The notes beneath the pieces are model-generated. The model saw nothing but the letters and a program-made list of their open reading frames with translations. It did not search any database and had not been told where the DNA came from. A program made the translations under genes and the position numbers. Source: Gymnopus androsaceus JB14 (lineage: Eukaryota > Basidiomycota > Agaricomycetes > Agaricales > Omphalotaceae). Taken from it: a stretch of 64,000 nt of DNA. This document shows positions 1 through 10,834 of this stretch, piece after piece. Positions within the stretch are counted from its first letter, which is position 1. Every line of letters begins with the position of its first letter. The DNA is taken from contig ML769516.1 in the NCBI GenBank assembly GCA_009733575.1, positions 65,233 through 129,232 of the forward strand. Reading direction: 5' to 3'.

Positions 1-858
1 TAAAATAGTCTGTATATGCATATATCTGCAACCCTAATATCCATTCATCTGCTTCTTATGGGTATTACACCCTATTTCTGTCTGGGTTATGCACCTTTGG
101 TCCTTTCCTGGGCAACGTGTACTGCTATGTAGCTGACGCATGCTCAGTGCCATGCTCACTAATCCCATCATAGTTCTGTTTCTTGTTGTAACTTATTGCA
201 TTCTTCTTTCCTTCCTCCCTATTGTCATTCTCTGTCCTTGTAGCTTCCCAACCATATCCATATTTCTATATTCCCAGAGTATATCCGTGTGGGAAAACAC
301 CAACTAATGTACAGTGTTGTTCTCCTAGCTTGAACCTCTGTCTATTATGTGTCGCTTCTTCTGTTTCTTGGCAGACATGTACGCCTTCCAATCCTGGTAC
401 ATGTCACTTTGAGGGCCTATGTATGCTCTCTTGGCTTTATCAATCCTTCTTCTTGTGTTTTGTTCTTTTCGGCATATGCTATTATTTGTTGTTTGGTGCT
501 AAACACATTATTAGCGCTTCCTTGGTATCAAGCTTCGAAGTACCCTTCAGCTATCATGACAATCTTGACATCAGCCCACTTGAATTGGTTCTGTCTCATT
601 TTGTGAAGTCCATATCCTTTCCACAATTCCCTGAATTACTTGTCCTCAGAGTGTATCCTTTTGAGTGCAAGTCTATGTGGGCAATATGCCTCTTTTACAT
701 GAGTGCTGGCGTTGACATGCCAGTGAGACTCCGCTACCAGACTACAGGTTCCTACAAACTACTCAGAGCTGATATCCAACTTAATACCATGGCTCTGTTG
801 GTCCAAGTACTTCCACACTTATTAGACTCATTACAGCTACCAGCTCGGGCTCGCTATA
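1..858. other. Gene-free AT-rich segment
   Basis: No supported gene. A 218-codon open frame at 222-878 has no recognisable domain, is rich in Cys/Leu/Ser as expected of chance translation of T-rich DNA, and runs into the inverted repeat of the next element. It is best read as decayed repeat DNA. Confidence 0.4.
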
Positions 859-1384
859 CTCATGCCCACGGAAAGTGACGGGCTGGCAGTATTGCTTCAC
901 CAAAAAACAATGAATATCTTCTGAGAATCATCATATTTTTACCCCAAACAACTTGTAGTCTTCATCTACTGTAGGCACTCATTTAATTCCATACACTTAC
1001 CAGCAATAAACCATGGGAGTTTTGAGCTTAATTCAGGTGATAAGATTTTGGCGGATTTTTCTTTAAATCCTTGTTTTACCTTCTATTGTTCAATAAAGAT
1101 ATGGAAAAAAGTAGAACTCCCCATTTTTGACACCTGGCTTTTTATGTGTAAACAACTGCAGGTGCAGAAATAAATATTTGCTCATGTACAGTTTTACAAT
1201 ATTTTAAAAACTAGGGAATTTGCTAAATATAGCAGATAATTCCTAGAGGCATATTTCTAAATGTTCCAGAACAGTTTCATTGAATGTGTAGATTGAGTCC
1301 ATAACTTGAATCAAGCGAAAATATGCATTTGTTCAAAAATTATGAGCAAAATACTGGTGGACCGTCACTTTCCGTGGGCACGAG
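859..1384. mobile_element. MITE-like element, 526 bp, TA target duplication
   Basis: The two ends are near-perfect inverted copies. The left end reads CTCATGCCCACGGAAAGTGA from 859, continuing CGG; the right end is its reverse complement, finishing at 1384, with one mismatch (CTCGTG in place of CTCATG). A TA dinucleotide flanks both ends (857-858 and 1385-1386). The interior is AT-rich and has no transposase. A TA duplication is the rule for Tc1/mariner/pogo transposases, so this is most likely a non-autonomous derivative of that group; the family is an inference. Confidence 0.72.
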
Positions 1385-1574
1385 TAGCTCTCTTATACCA
1401 TCTCTAGAAGCAAACTTGTCAAGAATTGCATTCTCAAGGTCTTGCCAAAAAATCGGTGTATTAATGTAAGGAAACTCGGTTCTTAGGCATCAGGTTTAGT
1501 GTCACCAAGACTTGTAACTGTGCAGATCTCCATTAGGAAATTTTAGATGCTCTAAGTTTTTTAAGTGCCTTTTA

Positions 1575-2035
1575 TTTTTTGAACATCATCCATACTATTG
1601 AAGTGGAATCCACCCTATACTTGCCATTGGAGTTGGTTGATAACTGAATAATCATGCAGTTATATTACTATGATAAGGATTTTCAAAAAAAAAGCAGATG
1701 TGATTTGACCAAAAATGGAAGGATTAATGCTGTATAGGCAATAGTGCTCTAATTTTTGTATGCGTTTAGCACTCATGCGCACTTATCTAGATAATATCCC
1801 TGCATCAAGTGACCTCATGTTTTTGAGCATCATCCAAACCATTGGAACATAATCCAGCCTATATTCACTATTGTAATTATGCACTAGCTTAATAATCATA
1901 TTGTTATATCATTGTAATGAGGATTCAAAGATTATTGAAGCTGAATGTGTCAAAATTGTAAGGAGTGATGCAGGCAATAGCACTCTAGCTTTTGTAATTG
2001 TTTAGTATCTTAGCACTCATGGGTGCTTATTCTTA
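1575..2035. repeat. Diverged tandem direct repeat, period about 243 bp
   Basis: The stretch starting near 1578 (gaacatcatccatactattg) recurs from about 1821 (gagcatcatccaaaccattg). Both units keep the same order of landmarks: a CATCATCC start, an ATAATCAT / GTTATAT segment, a GGCAATAG-CACTCTA segment and a final TTAGCACTCATG. The copies are diverged by substitutions and small indels. No coding potential is visible. Confidence 0.6.
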
Positions 2036-2194
2036 TTAGGTCAAGTGCTTTTTCAGGGAAGTGAAATCTTCATTCTTTGATAGTTTAAATTGAAGTGATT
2101 GACTATTCAATATTTTAGGTGTTTCAATGTGCTGGTTATGTCAAGTGTTTATGGATGCTAATGGGAAAAAAAATTTTTGCATAAATAATATCAT

Positions 2195-2290
2195 GTTGCC
2201 TTTGAGAGTTGAACTCAAATCTCCTGACTGTTAAAGGTTTCATAGCTAATCAGCTCAGCAATAATGCTGTTAAGCCATTGTAGCTTGCAC
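2195..2290 (-). repeat. tRNA-like / SINE-like element
   Basis: On the minus strand a perfect match to the polymerase III A box (TGGCTTAACAG, 2267-2277) is followed at tRNA-like spacing by a B box (GTTCAACTC, 2206-2214). The B box lies in a well-formed T-arm: a 5-bp stem TTGAG/CTCAA with a 7-base loop. The 7 bases before the A box do not pair with those after the T-arm, so there is no proper acceptor stem and this is not a working tRNA. A tRNA-derived SINE or tRNA pseudogene fits best. Confidence 0.5.
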
Positions 2291-2678
2291 AAGTTCATGA
2301 AGTGTTCTATGATTTGTTCAAGCTGTATTTTATCCTGCCTATCTCAGTGGGTTTGCTTTATTGTACTGATTTGATAACTAGAATCATATTAGTACTTTAG
2401 TAATTGTTGATAATAGCAAGATTGTTTGTTGCTATAGTAATGTTTACTGGCAGTTTGACTTTTATACCAGGAATCCACACAACTGTTAAATACAGCACAA
2501 ATTAGTCTGAAATTTGGATAAATGTTTGAGATAAATAATATCTTACATATTGTTAGGATTGGTATATCCTCTTCTTTGATTCAAGTAAATGTACAGCCAA
2601 TGAACTTCACCGCCATGATTTTGAATACTTCTCCTAAAGAGTGATGGTTGTTGGGTATGTTGTGTCTGCTTGACAGTA

Positions 2679-3047
2679 CTGTACCCAGCTGTAGGGAGGC
2701 AACCAAGGGTCTGACCGTGACACTTTTTTTTGACCCTAAGTTAGCAACCTAAGCTTGGATGGCTGTGACAGTCTAAAAATTAGGCAACCAAAATTGCCTT
2801 CACTCACCCAAATAGACTGGTGCTCTACCTGCAATATTGAATTCTCCTTCCGGATTATGATTTGAGGAGCTGCAAAACTAAAATACAGCTCTCAGGAATT
2901 TTTGAGAATTTCTTAAAATTTTTATTGATTTTGTCACAGTTTCTATACTAGCAACCAGCCCAAAAATGACCATGATGTCACGGTATTTTAGCAACGCAAC
3001 CAAGGCCTCCGTGACTGTGATGGTTGCTTCCCTACAGCTGTGTACAG
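2679..3047. mobile_element. MITE-like element, 369 bp, TA target duplication
   Basis: Terminal inverted repeats of about 27 bases: the left end begins CTGTACCCAGCTGTAGGGAG and continues GCAACCA; the right end is the matching reverse complement with two mismatches. A TA dinucleotide flanks both ends (2677-2678 and 3048-3049). The GCAACCAA motif of the ends also occurs inside. No open frame. Its ends differ from those of the element at 859-1384, so it is a second family of the same general type. Confidence 0.72.
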
Positions 3048-3049
3048 TA

Positions 3050-3339
3050 CTTCAACAGCCCATGTATTGGTGATCCACCATTCCCCAATATCATCATCTC
3101 TGTAAGACTGGTTTGATCGCAGGATGTTGCAGATGCCTTGGAGGATATCCAATATAGTAACTCCAGTATTGTTGTTAACTCAATGGAAGTGACTGAGAAT
3201 ATGAATGTCTATGGCATGACAACCACCTGCAATGACCATACTGAAGCCACAGGGTGGATGATTGACAAATATGCCCTACAAGAATACTTAAACCAATTAC
3301 TGATTCAGCACCAGCTATAGATATGATATAAATACTGAA
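3050..3339. other. Unassigned stretch between MITE and sedolisin remnant
   Basis: A 60-codon plus-strand open frame (3138-3320) has no recognisable motif. The segment sits where the rest of the truncated sedolisin should be, so it probably contains the breakpoint that removed it. Confidence 0.3.
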
Positions 3340-4123
3340 AGTTTGTCCAGCATTGTCATCAAATCCAAATGAGTTTGCAGTAATGAGAAGACTATTGGTC
3401 TTTTCCGTAGCTGGGGCTGTCGAGATCCCATAGAGCTCTTGTAAACACATCGGAGTCACGACACCACTTGGAAGGCTTGTATTGCAAGATGCGGCAACAG
3501 CTCGTCTGTCAAGGCTGATGAAGCTGGTAGGAGCTAGACAAGTATTGGGTCCTGTAAACTGGGTAGTGGGATGGATTACATCAACATGACCAACCAGCTC
3601 GGATGGCAGAGAGACAGAGAGTGTACGCGTGATCGCATCCAACATATCAGGGTGCGTGAATACTTCAAACTGGGTAGCAAAGAGTTGGTTTGCCTGTGAG
3701 ACCGGGAGCGTGATAGATACCCAATCACCGTTCGGTGAGATCACGGTGGGCTTGAAGCCGTTCGCAGATGCGAAGGAAGAAAAGACAGAAACCGTCTCTG
3801 AAGAAGGTTGGACAAAGGATTTGACCTTTAAAGTTTATATCTCGAGTCAGCCATGTATACGTATAAATGATTAGACAAGTTAAAGAACCTCCATCGACAA
3901 CCACTCTCGGAACTCAGAGCTCCCTGGCGTCGAAAGGGACATCAGCTTTCCTCTAGGCCGGCAACATTGTTGGAGGTCAAAGCAACACGAAGGGTGAGCA
4001 TATCATTAGCAGGCGCAACACCTTGGCTAATGAATCCAGCTGGAACGGATGTACGGCTCTCGTGTACATTCATACCTGCAGAAGTCATATGGTTGAGAGA
4101 GTCAGGAGCTTGCAGAGGGCCAT
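3340..4123 (-). pseudogene. Truncated sedolisin (S53 protease) pseudogene, copy A
   Basis: This carries the N-terminal activation domain of a sedolisin and closely matches the intact gene at 7819-9947: same exon 1, same intron with its GTTC donor, and the same ISPNGDWVSITLPVSQ and FTHPDM segments. It is dead for three visible reasons. The signal-peptide region has lost bases near 4090-4100. One base is missing where the intact copy reads GLEEKLMS, giving a stop. Similarity stops near 3340-3390, so the whole catalytic domain with its Glu, Asp and Ser is absent. A TATA-like TTTATAAA is still present near 4185-4195. It forms the left half of a tandem segmental duplication. Confidence 0.82.
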
Positions 4124-4684
4124 GATCGCGACACTGAGAGGAAAATAGATCGATGAATCTTAGTAACAGTCTATTCCGATTGAGTTTATAAACCCAGCCA
4201 AGTTCAGGTGAAGACGGTTGCAAACTATCTATAACCAGATCATACCGTAATTAAGACGCCTCTATATGTCTTTCTAGTATGGTAGCCAGGTCCAAGGTCT
4301 TATCAGGGGGGGTTCAGCTGAGCATTCTGTGTTTGCTCTCGCCGGTGGAAGACTACCGCGGAGGAACAGAATTGCATGAGCGGAGCATAACAGCAGTTAT
4401 GTTACAGAGACGACGTTAGCAGATGTACAGAAGTGAAGTCAAGGTAGTTGGGACGGAACGAGCAACGTAACGGAAGAATGACAAGAAGTAAAACCGTCAT
4501 TTGCGAACGAACAATAATAGAGAAAGGTACGAACGTAGTTTATAAGTAGCAGTGAGAAATTCCTCGGGTGAGAAGTAATCAGAGAACTGCTGATCACTCG
4601 TGACAAAGCGTTAACCTCTCTCCAAGTAGGCAGCCATGATAGTGTTCACGAACTTTATTACAAGCCACAAAGCGACGGAACTCT

Positions 4685-5622
4685 TTATGCACATAACAGT
4701 CTTTGTGCGAGTGCCTTGTAAGAATCAAGTGACGGAACTTGAGCTCCGATGACCTTAGCAGCATCATCAAACTTCCGCATCTGTATCTTCTCCTGGAAGA
4801 GCGGGTCTTTCTTGAACTGTTCGACCTCAGAAGGAGAGAAAGGACCACCCTGACGAATATTGTATAATCCGAAGAATTTCCTGGAGCTGTTAAAAAGACG
4901 TACCTGCATTGCAAGAGACTGCTTACTAGTCTCACTAAGAGCCTCATAATACCCTTCTTCAACAGCAGTGAGATACCTCTTGGCGACAACATGGTCCCTG
5001 ACAAGCTCGCATACTTGCGGAGGGAATCCCAAAGAGGCAAGGTAGGTGCCGCCGATAAGGTCATGTCCGTGTCTGCCAACGGACTCTCCAGTAGGTAGAA
5101 GCATATCCTGCCCCACTTTGATATCGTCTTTTTCCGATGAGTAGCCTGACTTTCGGATTTGGGCATCGAGAATAGTTTGAGGAAGACTATGGATTGTTCT
5201 CGGCGATGATATCGGGGTCTTGAAGAGAGAGAACGCACATTTGACCACAATCATGAAGAAGAGCAGCTAGCACCGCTGATTAGGAAAACAAGAGTAAGAG
5301 TGTGTAATCTCTTCCAAGTTATCATGGTCGTACTCGCATCGCTGGCACCTACAAATGAGGTCAGAATCAGGTACTCGAGAAAGCATGGCATTGAGGAACA
5401 ATTTCACCTGCTTCTCGAGCACAATTTGCAGCCTGAAGGCAATGCTCGATTTGTGGAATTGGTTCGCCGATGTAATCTCCTTGGCTATAGCAGCTTAAAG
5501 ATCCTAGGAGATATGGAAAAAAAAGTAACTTACCCATGTTGGGTCAGAATGTCAAACAGTATGTCAATTCGATCCTGAATTTCAGAGTTGTAGTCGTTCA
5601 CTGGGACTGTGGTGGAAGCCAT
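4685..5622 (-). CDS. HD-domain metal-dependent oxygenase-like protein (PhnZ-like), intact copy A
   Basis: Splicing five short exons gives one open frame starting MASTTVPVNDY and ending ALAQRLLCA. Metal-ligand motifs of an HD domain appear in order: PIPQIEHCLQ, AALLHDCGQ (the HD pair), GRHGHDLIGG, and LVRDHVVAKRYL. This pattern fits the diiron HD oxygenases related to PhnZ (phosphonate catabolism) and myo-inositol oxygenase, which cleave C-C or C-P bonds using O2; the actual substrate cannot be told. Joins use donors GTAAGT near 5533, GTGAAA, GTGCGT and GTACGT. The start is the first ATG of exon 1, 22 bases into sequence shared with the damaged copy at 10835-11726. The gene lies next to a dead sedolisin copy on the same strand. 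Confidence 0.72.
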
Positions 5623-5649
5623 TGAGTGATTGTGTGAAAGCAGCGCATT

Positions 5650-7440
5650 CAAAATAGTACGCTGATAAAGACTCCCGACTCAGTGCGCCGAATAGATTTT
5701 TTTTCTCGGTGGGAGGGTAAGAGTTGGGCTAGAGCAATTTGTGCGATTACACCTATTGTGACTCTGGTATTTCTGTAACTATTAGCTCGTACCTCGGGAG
5801 AAAGAGCGGTAATCGGAAAAGCGGAGGATGTTGATTGCCTGCCGCATCCATCCTTGCTTGTCTGCAACGCCGACGCCAACGTTATGTTGTATAACTTGTA
5901 TCATCCCTTAACGAACTCTTCTTAAATCAATGCTCTCTTGATTTCTCGATCCATATGCCACTCCTGTTCCATTTAAGTCATCACTATATTGCGTTCTCGG
6001 AGCAGGGAAAACTGTGCGTTGCTTTCTAATATTCGCTGATTGAAGTCTCATCTTTCCTGTAGTAACATCCACTCTGAAGTGGTGCCACAAAGCCGATGAG
6101 AATGGCCTCGTTTGTATTATCCGATAGCAATCCTGTTCAGCTGCTTATATTTGAGTATGAAGGATGTGACCGTTTCTCAAGCGCTGTGCGTCACCGTTCT
6201 TTTCGTTCCTTTCCCTTTGTTCTAATCAACTTTTTTCTTTCAGTACTTGAGATTGACATAATAAGGGCTGGCCCTAGCTGAAGACCCGTGGCGTTGCTGT
6301 CCCGATATGCTATTCCATTTACGAACCCAGCTTAGAATGAATGAATGGTCTACATCTCCGTCTCGTTCGTTCCACAGGAACCCGAATCCGAAATCGAGAG
6401 ATGGTTTCCCGCGAAACTCAAGCAAAACTCCTCGAAAGTCGATGCCTCGATAACAACTTTGAAGGCATTGCTCAAGTTAATTAGCGTATGCATTATCTTG
6501 ATCTTCTGAACGGTCATTCGGGCTACCATTAATCAAGCCGCAACGACACCGTTGAGGAACTGTGGGCGTTTCTGGCCGATGTTTCTACTGTATCGTAGGT
6601 AAAGCCAGTGATGGGCCGTTCTTAGATGGCCGCAGCTGCACTCGTCGGAAGTTTTTGGCAACCTCGAGGCTCGTATTCTCGTGAGTGGTCTAGGTTTAGT
6701 TTCAGGACACTACTTCCATTAAACTTCCTTTGTTAGCGGTCTTCTCGCAGCCCCCCTGCGCTGACGAACGTCACGGTCAATGATGCCTTGAAGTTGACCA
6801 ATCTTGCGACAAAGGCCATCGCAATTCGCAGGAACCCGGTGCTGGGTCAAGTATGTAGCTATTACGGTACCGACTTGCAATGAAACAAACACCTTAGTCT
6901 TTCGCAGTGTTAAAAAAATGCTTGAGCGTTCACTGCACAGCCTTCGCTGGACATTGAATGACATTTGAGCTGGCTAGCGAACTTTTCTATTAGCAATCGT
7001 TGGGCTTACTCAGATCGTTTAATCATCCGACTTTGAGTTTTGCTGATGAAGCCTTGTGGGCTCCCACTGGAACCGGCAAATCGGGGACACGGGTGCTTTC
7101 AGATACGCGCAGGTTGCTCGCCTAGTAACCCCCTCTGGGATCGCGCATAGAATTCTTCCATCCCGAGGAATATATGAGAGAAAACTACCGAATTTTCGTT
7201 GCGCATCTTTCATAGCAAATGCTACAGGTTTCATAGCAATGATTATGCTCTCGGTGAAATTATCATGGACATGTGTATCTCTCCTCCGCTTGTTAGAAAA
7301 ATTTTCCACTAGGTAGGTGGGCGCTCAGCCAGGAATTCACGATACATTGGTCCACTACATTTAAAAATGCATCTTTTTCATCATATTCACGGATTACATT
7401 CTTTTGATACTATCTACGTTAATAGATGAACAACCCCTGT
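5650..7440. other. Gene-free block, copy A of a duplicated segment
   Basis: No intact gene. Several stretches match 11750-13640: around 5910-6080, 6240-6430 (with a frame reading GDVDHSF), 6600-6960 and 7150-7430. Conservation is patchy, with many indels. Short minus-strand frames (e.g. 6240-6425, 6719-6964) resemble frames in the other copy but carry stops in both, so either a gene decayed before the duplication or this is non-coding. Confidence 0.45.
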
Positions 7441-7818
7441 GTGGCTCACTCAGGTCAGATTTCAACCTATGAAATCGACCTATTGAGTGAACCAAACAGT
7501 GTTCGATTCCCAAGTCAAAACGTAACTGAGAATGCGAGTCCTTTACGCGATTCGACTTGTTTCGGTCAGGCTGGAGCGAGTCTTCGTCAACTTTCCACTG
7601 ACTATCAGGTTCAGCCATTTATTTCAATCTCAGTGAACTAAAAATCGGACTAAAATACAGATTTTACTGAGGTTAACCTGAAGTGTATTGTGAGAAGTTG
7701 CCTTCGCTAATTCCAACAGGGAATTGGGATTGGGATTGGTGTGGAGGTGCTAGGATTTAGATTGATTCCAGGAATATTATATTCAAGCTCAACAACAAGA
7801 TACTGTTGTGTAAATCCG
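7441..7818. other. Spacer downstream of sedolisin B
   Basis: No gene recognised. A 71-codon plus frame at 7426-7641 and its antisense frame at 7394-7618 show no family signature. Confidence 0.3.
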
Positions 7819-9947
7819 TTACGCCATCGCGGCGGCCAGGAGTTCTGAAAATATGGGCGTGCCAAAACCGGCTAATAAGTGAATCTCGTCAGTAAATGTT
7901 GCAAAAAACGCTTCAAAAACTTACTCAGTGCATCCCACCCAACCGCCGCGTCGAAAGCAACCTAGTCGGAAGTCAATATACTTGTAGAAATAATCCAAGA
8001 ATGAAATTCACCGATGAGGCGGGACAAACAAAACCTGAGTTGTGCCCAATAGTAATATCAGTAAATGCCGTCGACGCTGTGGAATAGATGAACGGGTTGA
8101 GGAACCCAAGGACAGGCTTTCCTGCAGCAATGAGCTGGTCGTTGATCAGGGCAATTATTGAAGCGAAAGTAGGTGACGATGCGCTAGTGCCTCCAACGAG
8201 GCCAACTTCTCCGTCAGATACAATCTCAAAATTCCAGCCTTGCAAAGAGGGTGAAAACCCTGTAAGAGAAAAGAAAATGGTTCAACATGCCTTGCACAGA
8301 TGCATCAGGGTAGGCCCGTCCAGATTGATTGAAGGTCCCTGCAAAGTCGGATGGGATGGTCTTGAGGAAACTGGCGACTGCCGCGGTCTGGTAGGACGGA
8401 GCGGGAAAGAAGTTGGAAAACCCGCCACCAGTGAAGTTGATAGCTTTCTCGGGTCCAAATCCCTGTGTAGATCCTACGGCGGTTACAAAAGGACACGCAG
8501 CAGGGAACACGGGAATAAATGTGTTGTCATCGCAGACAGAGGTATCGTCGTGGCCTCCACGCACACCGCCCTACATATATCAAGTCAGAGGAGGAAAAAT
8601 TATACATGAACTAACTGACATCTCCTGATGCAAACACCACAGATATACCCCGGGTGCCTAGCGCCATATAGCCGTTACATATCTTTCTGTGGAAAAGAGA
8701 GATGAACATTTACAGAAAACAACGAAAGCTGAAATACTGACATTGCCATGCTGCTTCCAAAATTTGCTTCGTCATCGCCGTAAGATGTTGTCATGACCGA
8801 AGGTGGTGTGGCAACGCCGTCAAGGAAAGTGGTTGTGTCCAGCAAGGATGTGCAAAGTCATCCCCGCCGACTGCTAAGAACTCGATAGGGACTTCTGTCG
8901 CAATACCTGATATGAGGCTCATTTAGAATCTTTTTGAAATCGAATCAATAGAGCACCAACCCGTCGTGTACTGTACATCCAAGTTTGCCTCGATTCCTGC
9001 GTCGTCAGGACCCTGCGTATTAAGACCACCATCTGTACTCAACAGGGTGAATGTGTTGTGGATGGAATATCGGGACGCAAGAGTGTAAGAAATTCCTATT
9101 ACAGCAGTATATTATCAGTAGTCTCACCGCACGAGCTCACGAAATCACAAACCGAAAGGTCCGCAGTCTGCGCAAATTCGTCTTCGTAGGCAGTAACGAG
9201 GAGGGAACTGGCGTTTTCCGCAGCTGGGGTCGCCGGAATCCCATAGAGCTCTTGTAAACACGTCGGAGTCACGACACCACTTGGAAGGCTTGAGTTGCAA
9301 GATGGGTCGACGACGGGTCTGTCAAGGCTGATGAAGCTGGTGGGAGCTAGGCGAGTATTGGGCCCTGTAAACTGGGTAGTGGGATGGATTACATCGACGT
9401 GTCCAACCAGCTCGGACGGCAGAGAGACAGAGAGTGTACGCGTGATCGTATCCGACATATCAGGGTGCGTGAATACTTCAAACTGGGTAGCAAAGAGTTG
9501 GTTTGCTTGTGAGACCGGGAGCGTGATAGATACCCAATCACCGTTCGGTGAGATCACGGTGGGCTCGAGGCCGTTCGCAGATGCGAAGGAAGAAAAGGCA
9601 GAAACCGTCTCTGAAGAAGGTTGGACAAAGGATTTGACCTTTAAAGTTTATATCTCGAGTCAGCCATGTATACGTGTAAATGATTAGACAAATCAATGAA
9701 CCTCTTCCATTGACAACCACTGTCTGAACTCAGGACTCCCTGGCGTAGAAAGGGACATCAGTTTTTCCTCCAGGCCCGCGATATTGTTGGACGTCAAAGC
9801 AACACGAAGGGTGAGCATATCATTAGCAGGTGCAAGACCTTCGCTGACGAATCCAGCTGGAACGAATGTACGGCTCTCGTGTACAATCATACCTGCAGAA
9901 GTCATAGCTATGATTGAGAGGAGAGTCAGGAGCTTGTAGAGGGCCAT
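7819..9947 (-). CDS. Sedolisin / tripeptidyl-peptidase-like serine protease (S53), intact copy B
   Basis: A secreted acid protease of the sedolisin family. Exon 1 (9947-9702) starts with a signal peptide, MALYKLLTLLSIIAMTSAG, and the start of the activation domain. Exon 2 from 9638 continues the pro-domain (ISPNGDWVSITLPVSQ, FTHPDM). Catalytic Glu and Asp lie in AGIEANLDVQYT, coded near 8961-9000. The oxyanion region and calcium-site segments follow (GGHDDTSVC; FTGGGFSNFF), then the nucleophile Ser in GGTSASSPTFAS near 8165-8190. The last exons read FDAAVGWDAL and TGFGTPIFSELLAAAMA, then stop at 7819. At least six short introns are needed. Family members are endopeptidases or tripeptidyl peptidases active at low pH on external protein; which activity applies here cannot be read from the sequence. 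Confidence 0.88.
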
Positions 9948-10008
9948 GATCGCGACACTAAGGGGGAAAGAGAGCGATGAACCTGGATAACAGTCTATTC
10001 CGATTGAG

Positions 10009-10016
10009 TTTATAAA
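10009..10016 (-). promoter_or_regulatory. TATA-like box of sedolisin B
   Basis: TTTATAAA lies 62 bases before the sedolisin start codon on the same strand. The same motif is kept at the matching place in the dead copy near 4185-4195. Confidence 0.4.
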
Positions 10017-10499
10017 CACAGCCAAGTTCAGGTGAAGACTATCTACACCCAGATCATACCGTAATTAAAACCACTCCATATGTCTTCCTAGTGTGGTAGC
10101 CAGGTCCAAGGTCTTATCAAAGTTTAGCTGAACATTCTATCAGGAGGTACTGCCAGGTTGATATTCGCTCACCCGGTAGAAGACTGCTGCAGGGGAACAG
10201 AATCGCTAAAGGAGTTTGAGTGGATGATAAAGCATATGTTGCAGACGACGGTAGAAGGGACAGGAGCGGCATGCGCAGAAGTCATGGGTTTGCTGCAGGT
10301 AGTCGAGACGGAACGAGCAACCGAGAGGTAGGTAAAGGAAGAATGACAAGAATTATGTATTTGCGCAAGAGCAACTAATCCAAGCATCACCTGCGAAAAA
10401 TCCTCTACGGAGATTACCCGGGTAGAACTTGCTACGTTAGTGAGGTCAGAGGTGATTCGGTATTGGGAGCCACACTCCAGATGATCGCAATTTGAAGCT

Positions 10500-10720
10500 T
10501 TTGAATAGCGGTGAAGTTCTTCGAGTGGGAAGTTCTTCGAGTGGGAAGGAAGGAAGGAAGGAAGGTCTATTACACGGCATGGTCAAGTGCTGAACGCCGG
10601 TGTGGCAAGCACCGTTATCTCTGGGTGGGAAGTTCCTCGAGTGAGAAGTGCTTCGATTGAGAAGTTCCTCGAGTGAGAAGTTCCTCGATTGAGAAGTTCT
10701 TCGAGTGAGAAGTTCTCTGA
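10500..10720. repeat. Simple tandem repeat, GAAGTTCYTCGAGTGG-type units
   Basis: Repeated units of about 16 bases (gagaagttcctcgagt and variants) fill 10516-10720, with a GGAA run at 10548-10564. Only a single unit is visible at the matching place in copy A (4558-4575), so the array expanded in copy B after duplication. Confidence 0.65.
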
Positions 10721-10834
10721 GTCAGAGAATTGCTGATCATCGTGGCAAAGCGTTAACTCCCCAAAGTAGAAAGCCATGATAGAGTACATGAACTTTATTA
10801 CAAGCCATAAAGCGAAGGAACTCGTCATGCATAC

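Noticed and set aside
222..878. 218-codon plus-strand open frame
   Set aside because: No motif, T-rich composition, overlaps another frame and enters a MITE end; chance frame.
7440..7650. Possible tRNA from GTTCGATTCCC near 7500
   Set aside because: No matching A box or stems around it on either strand.
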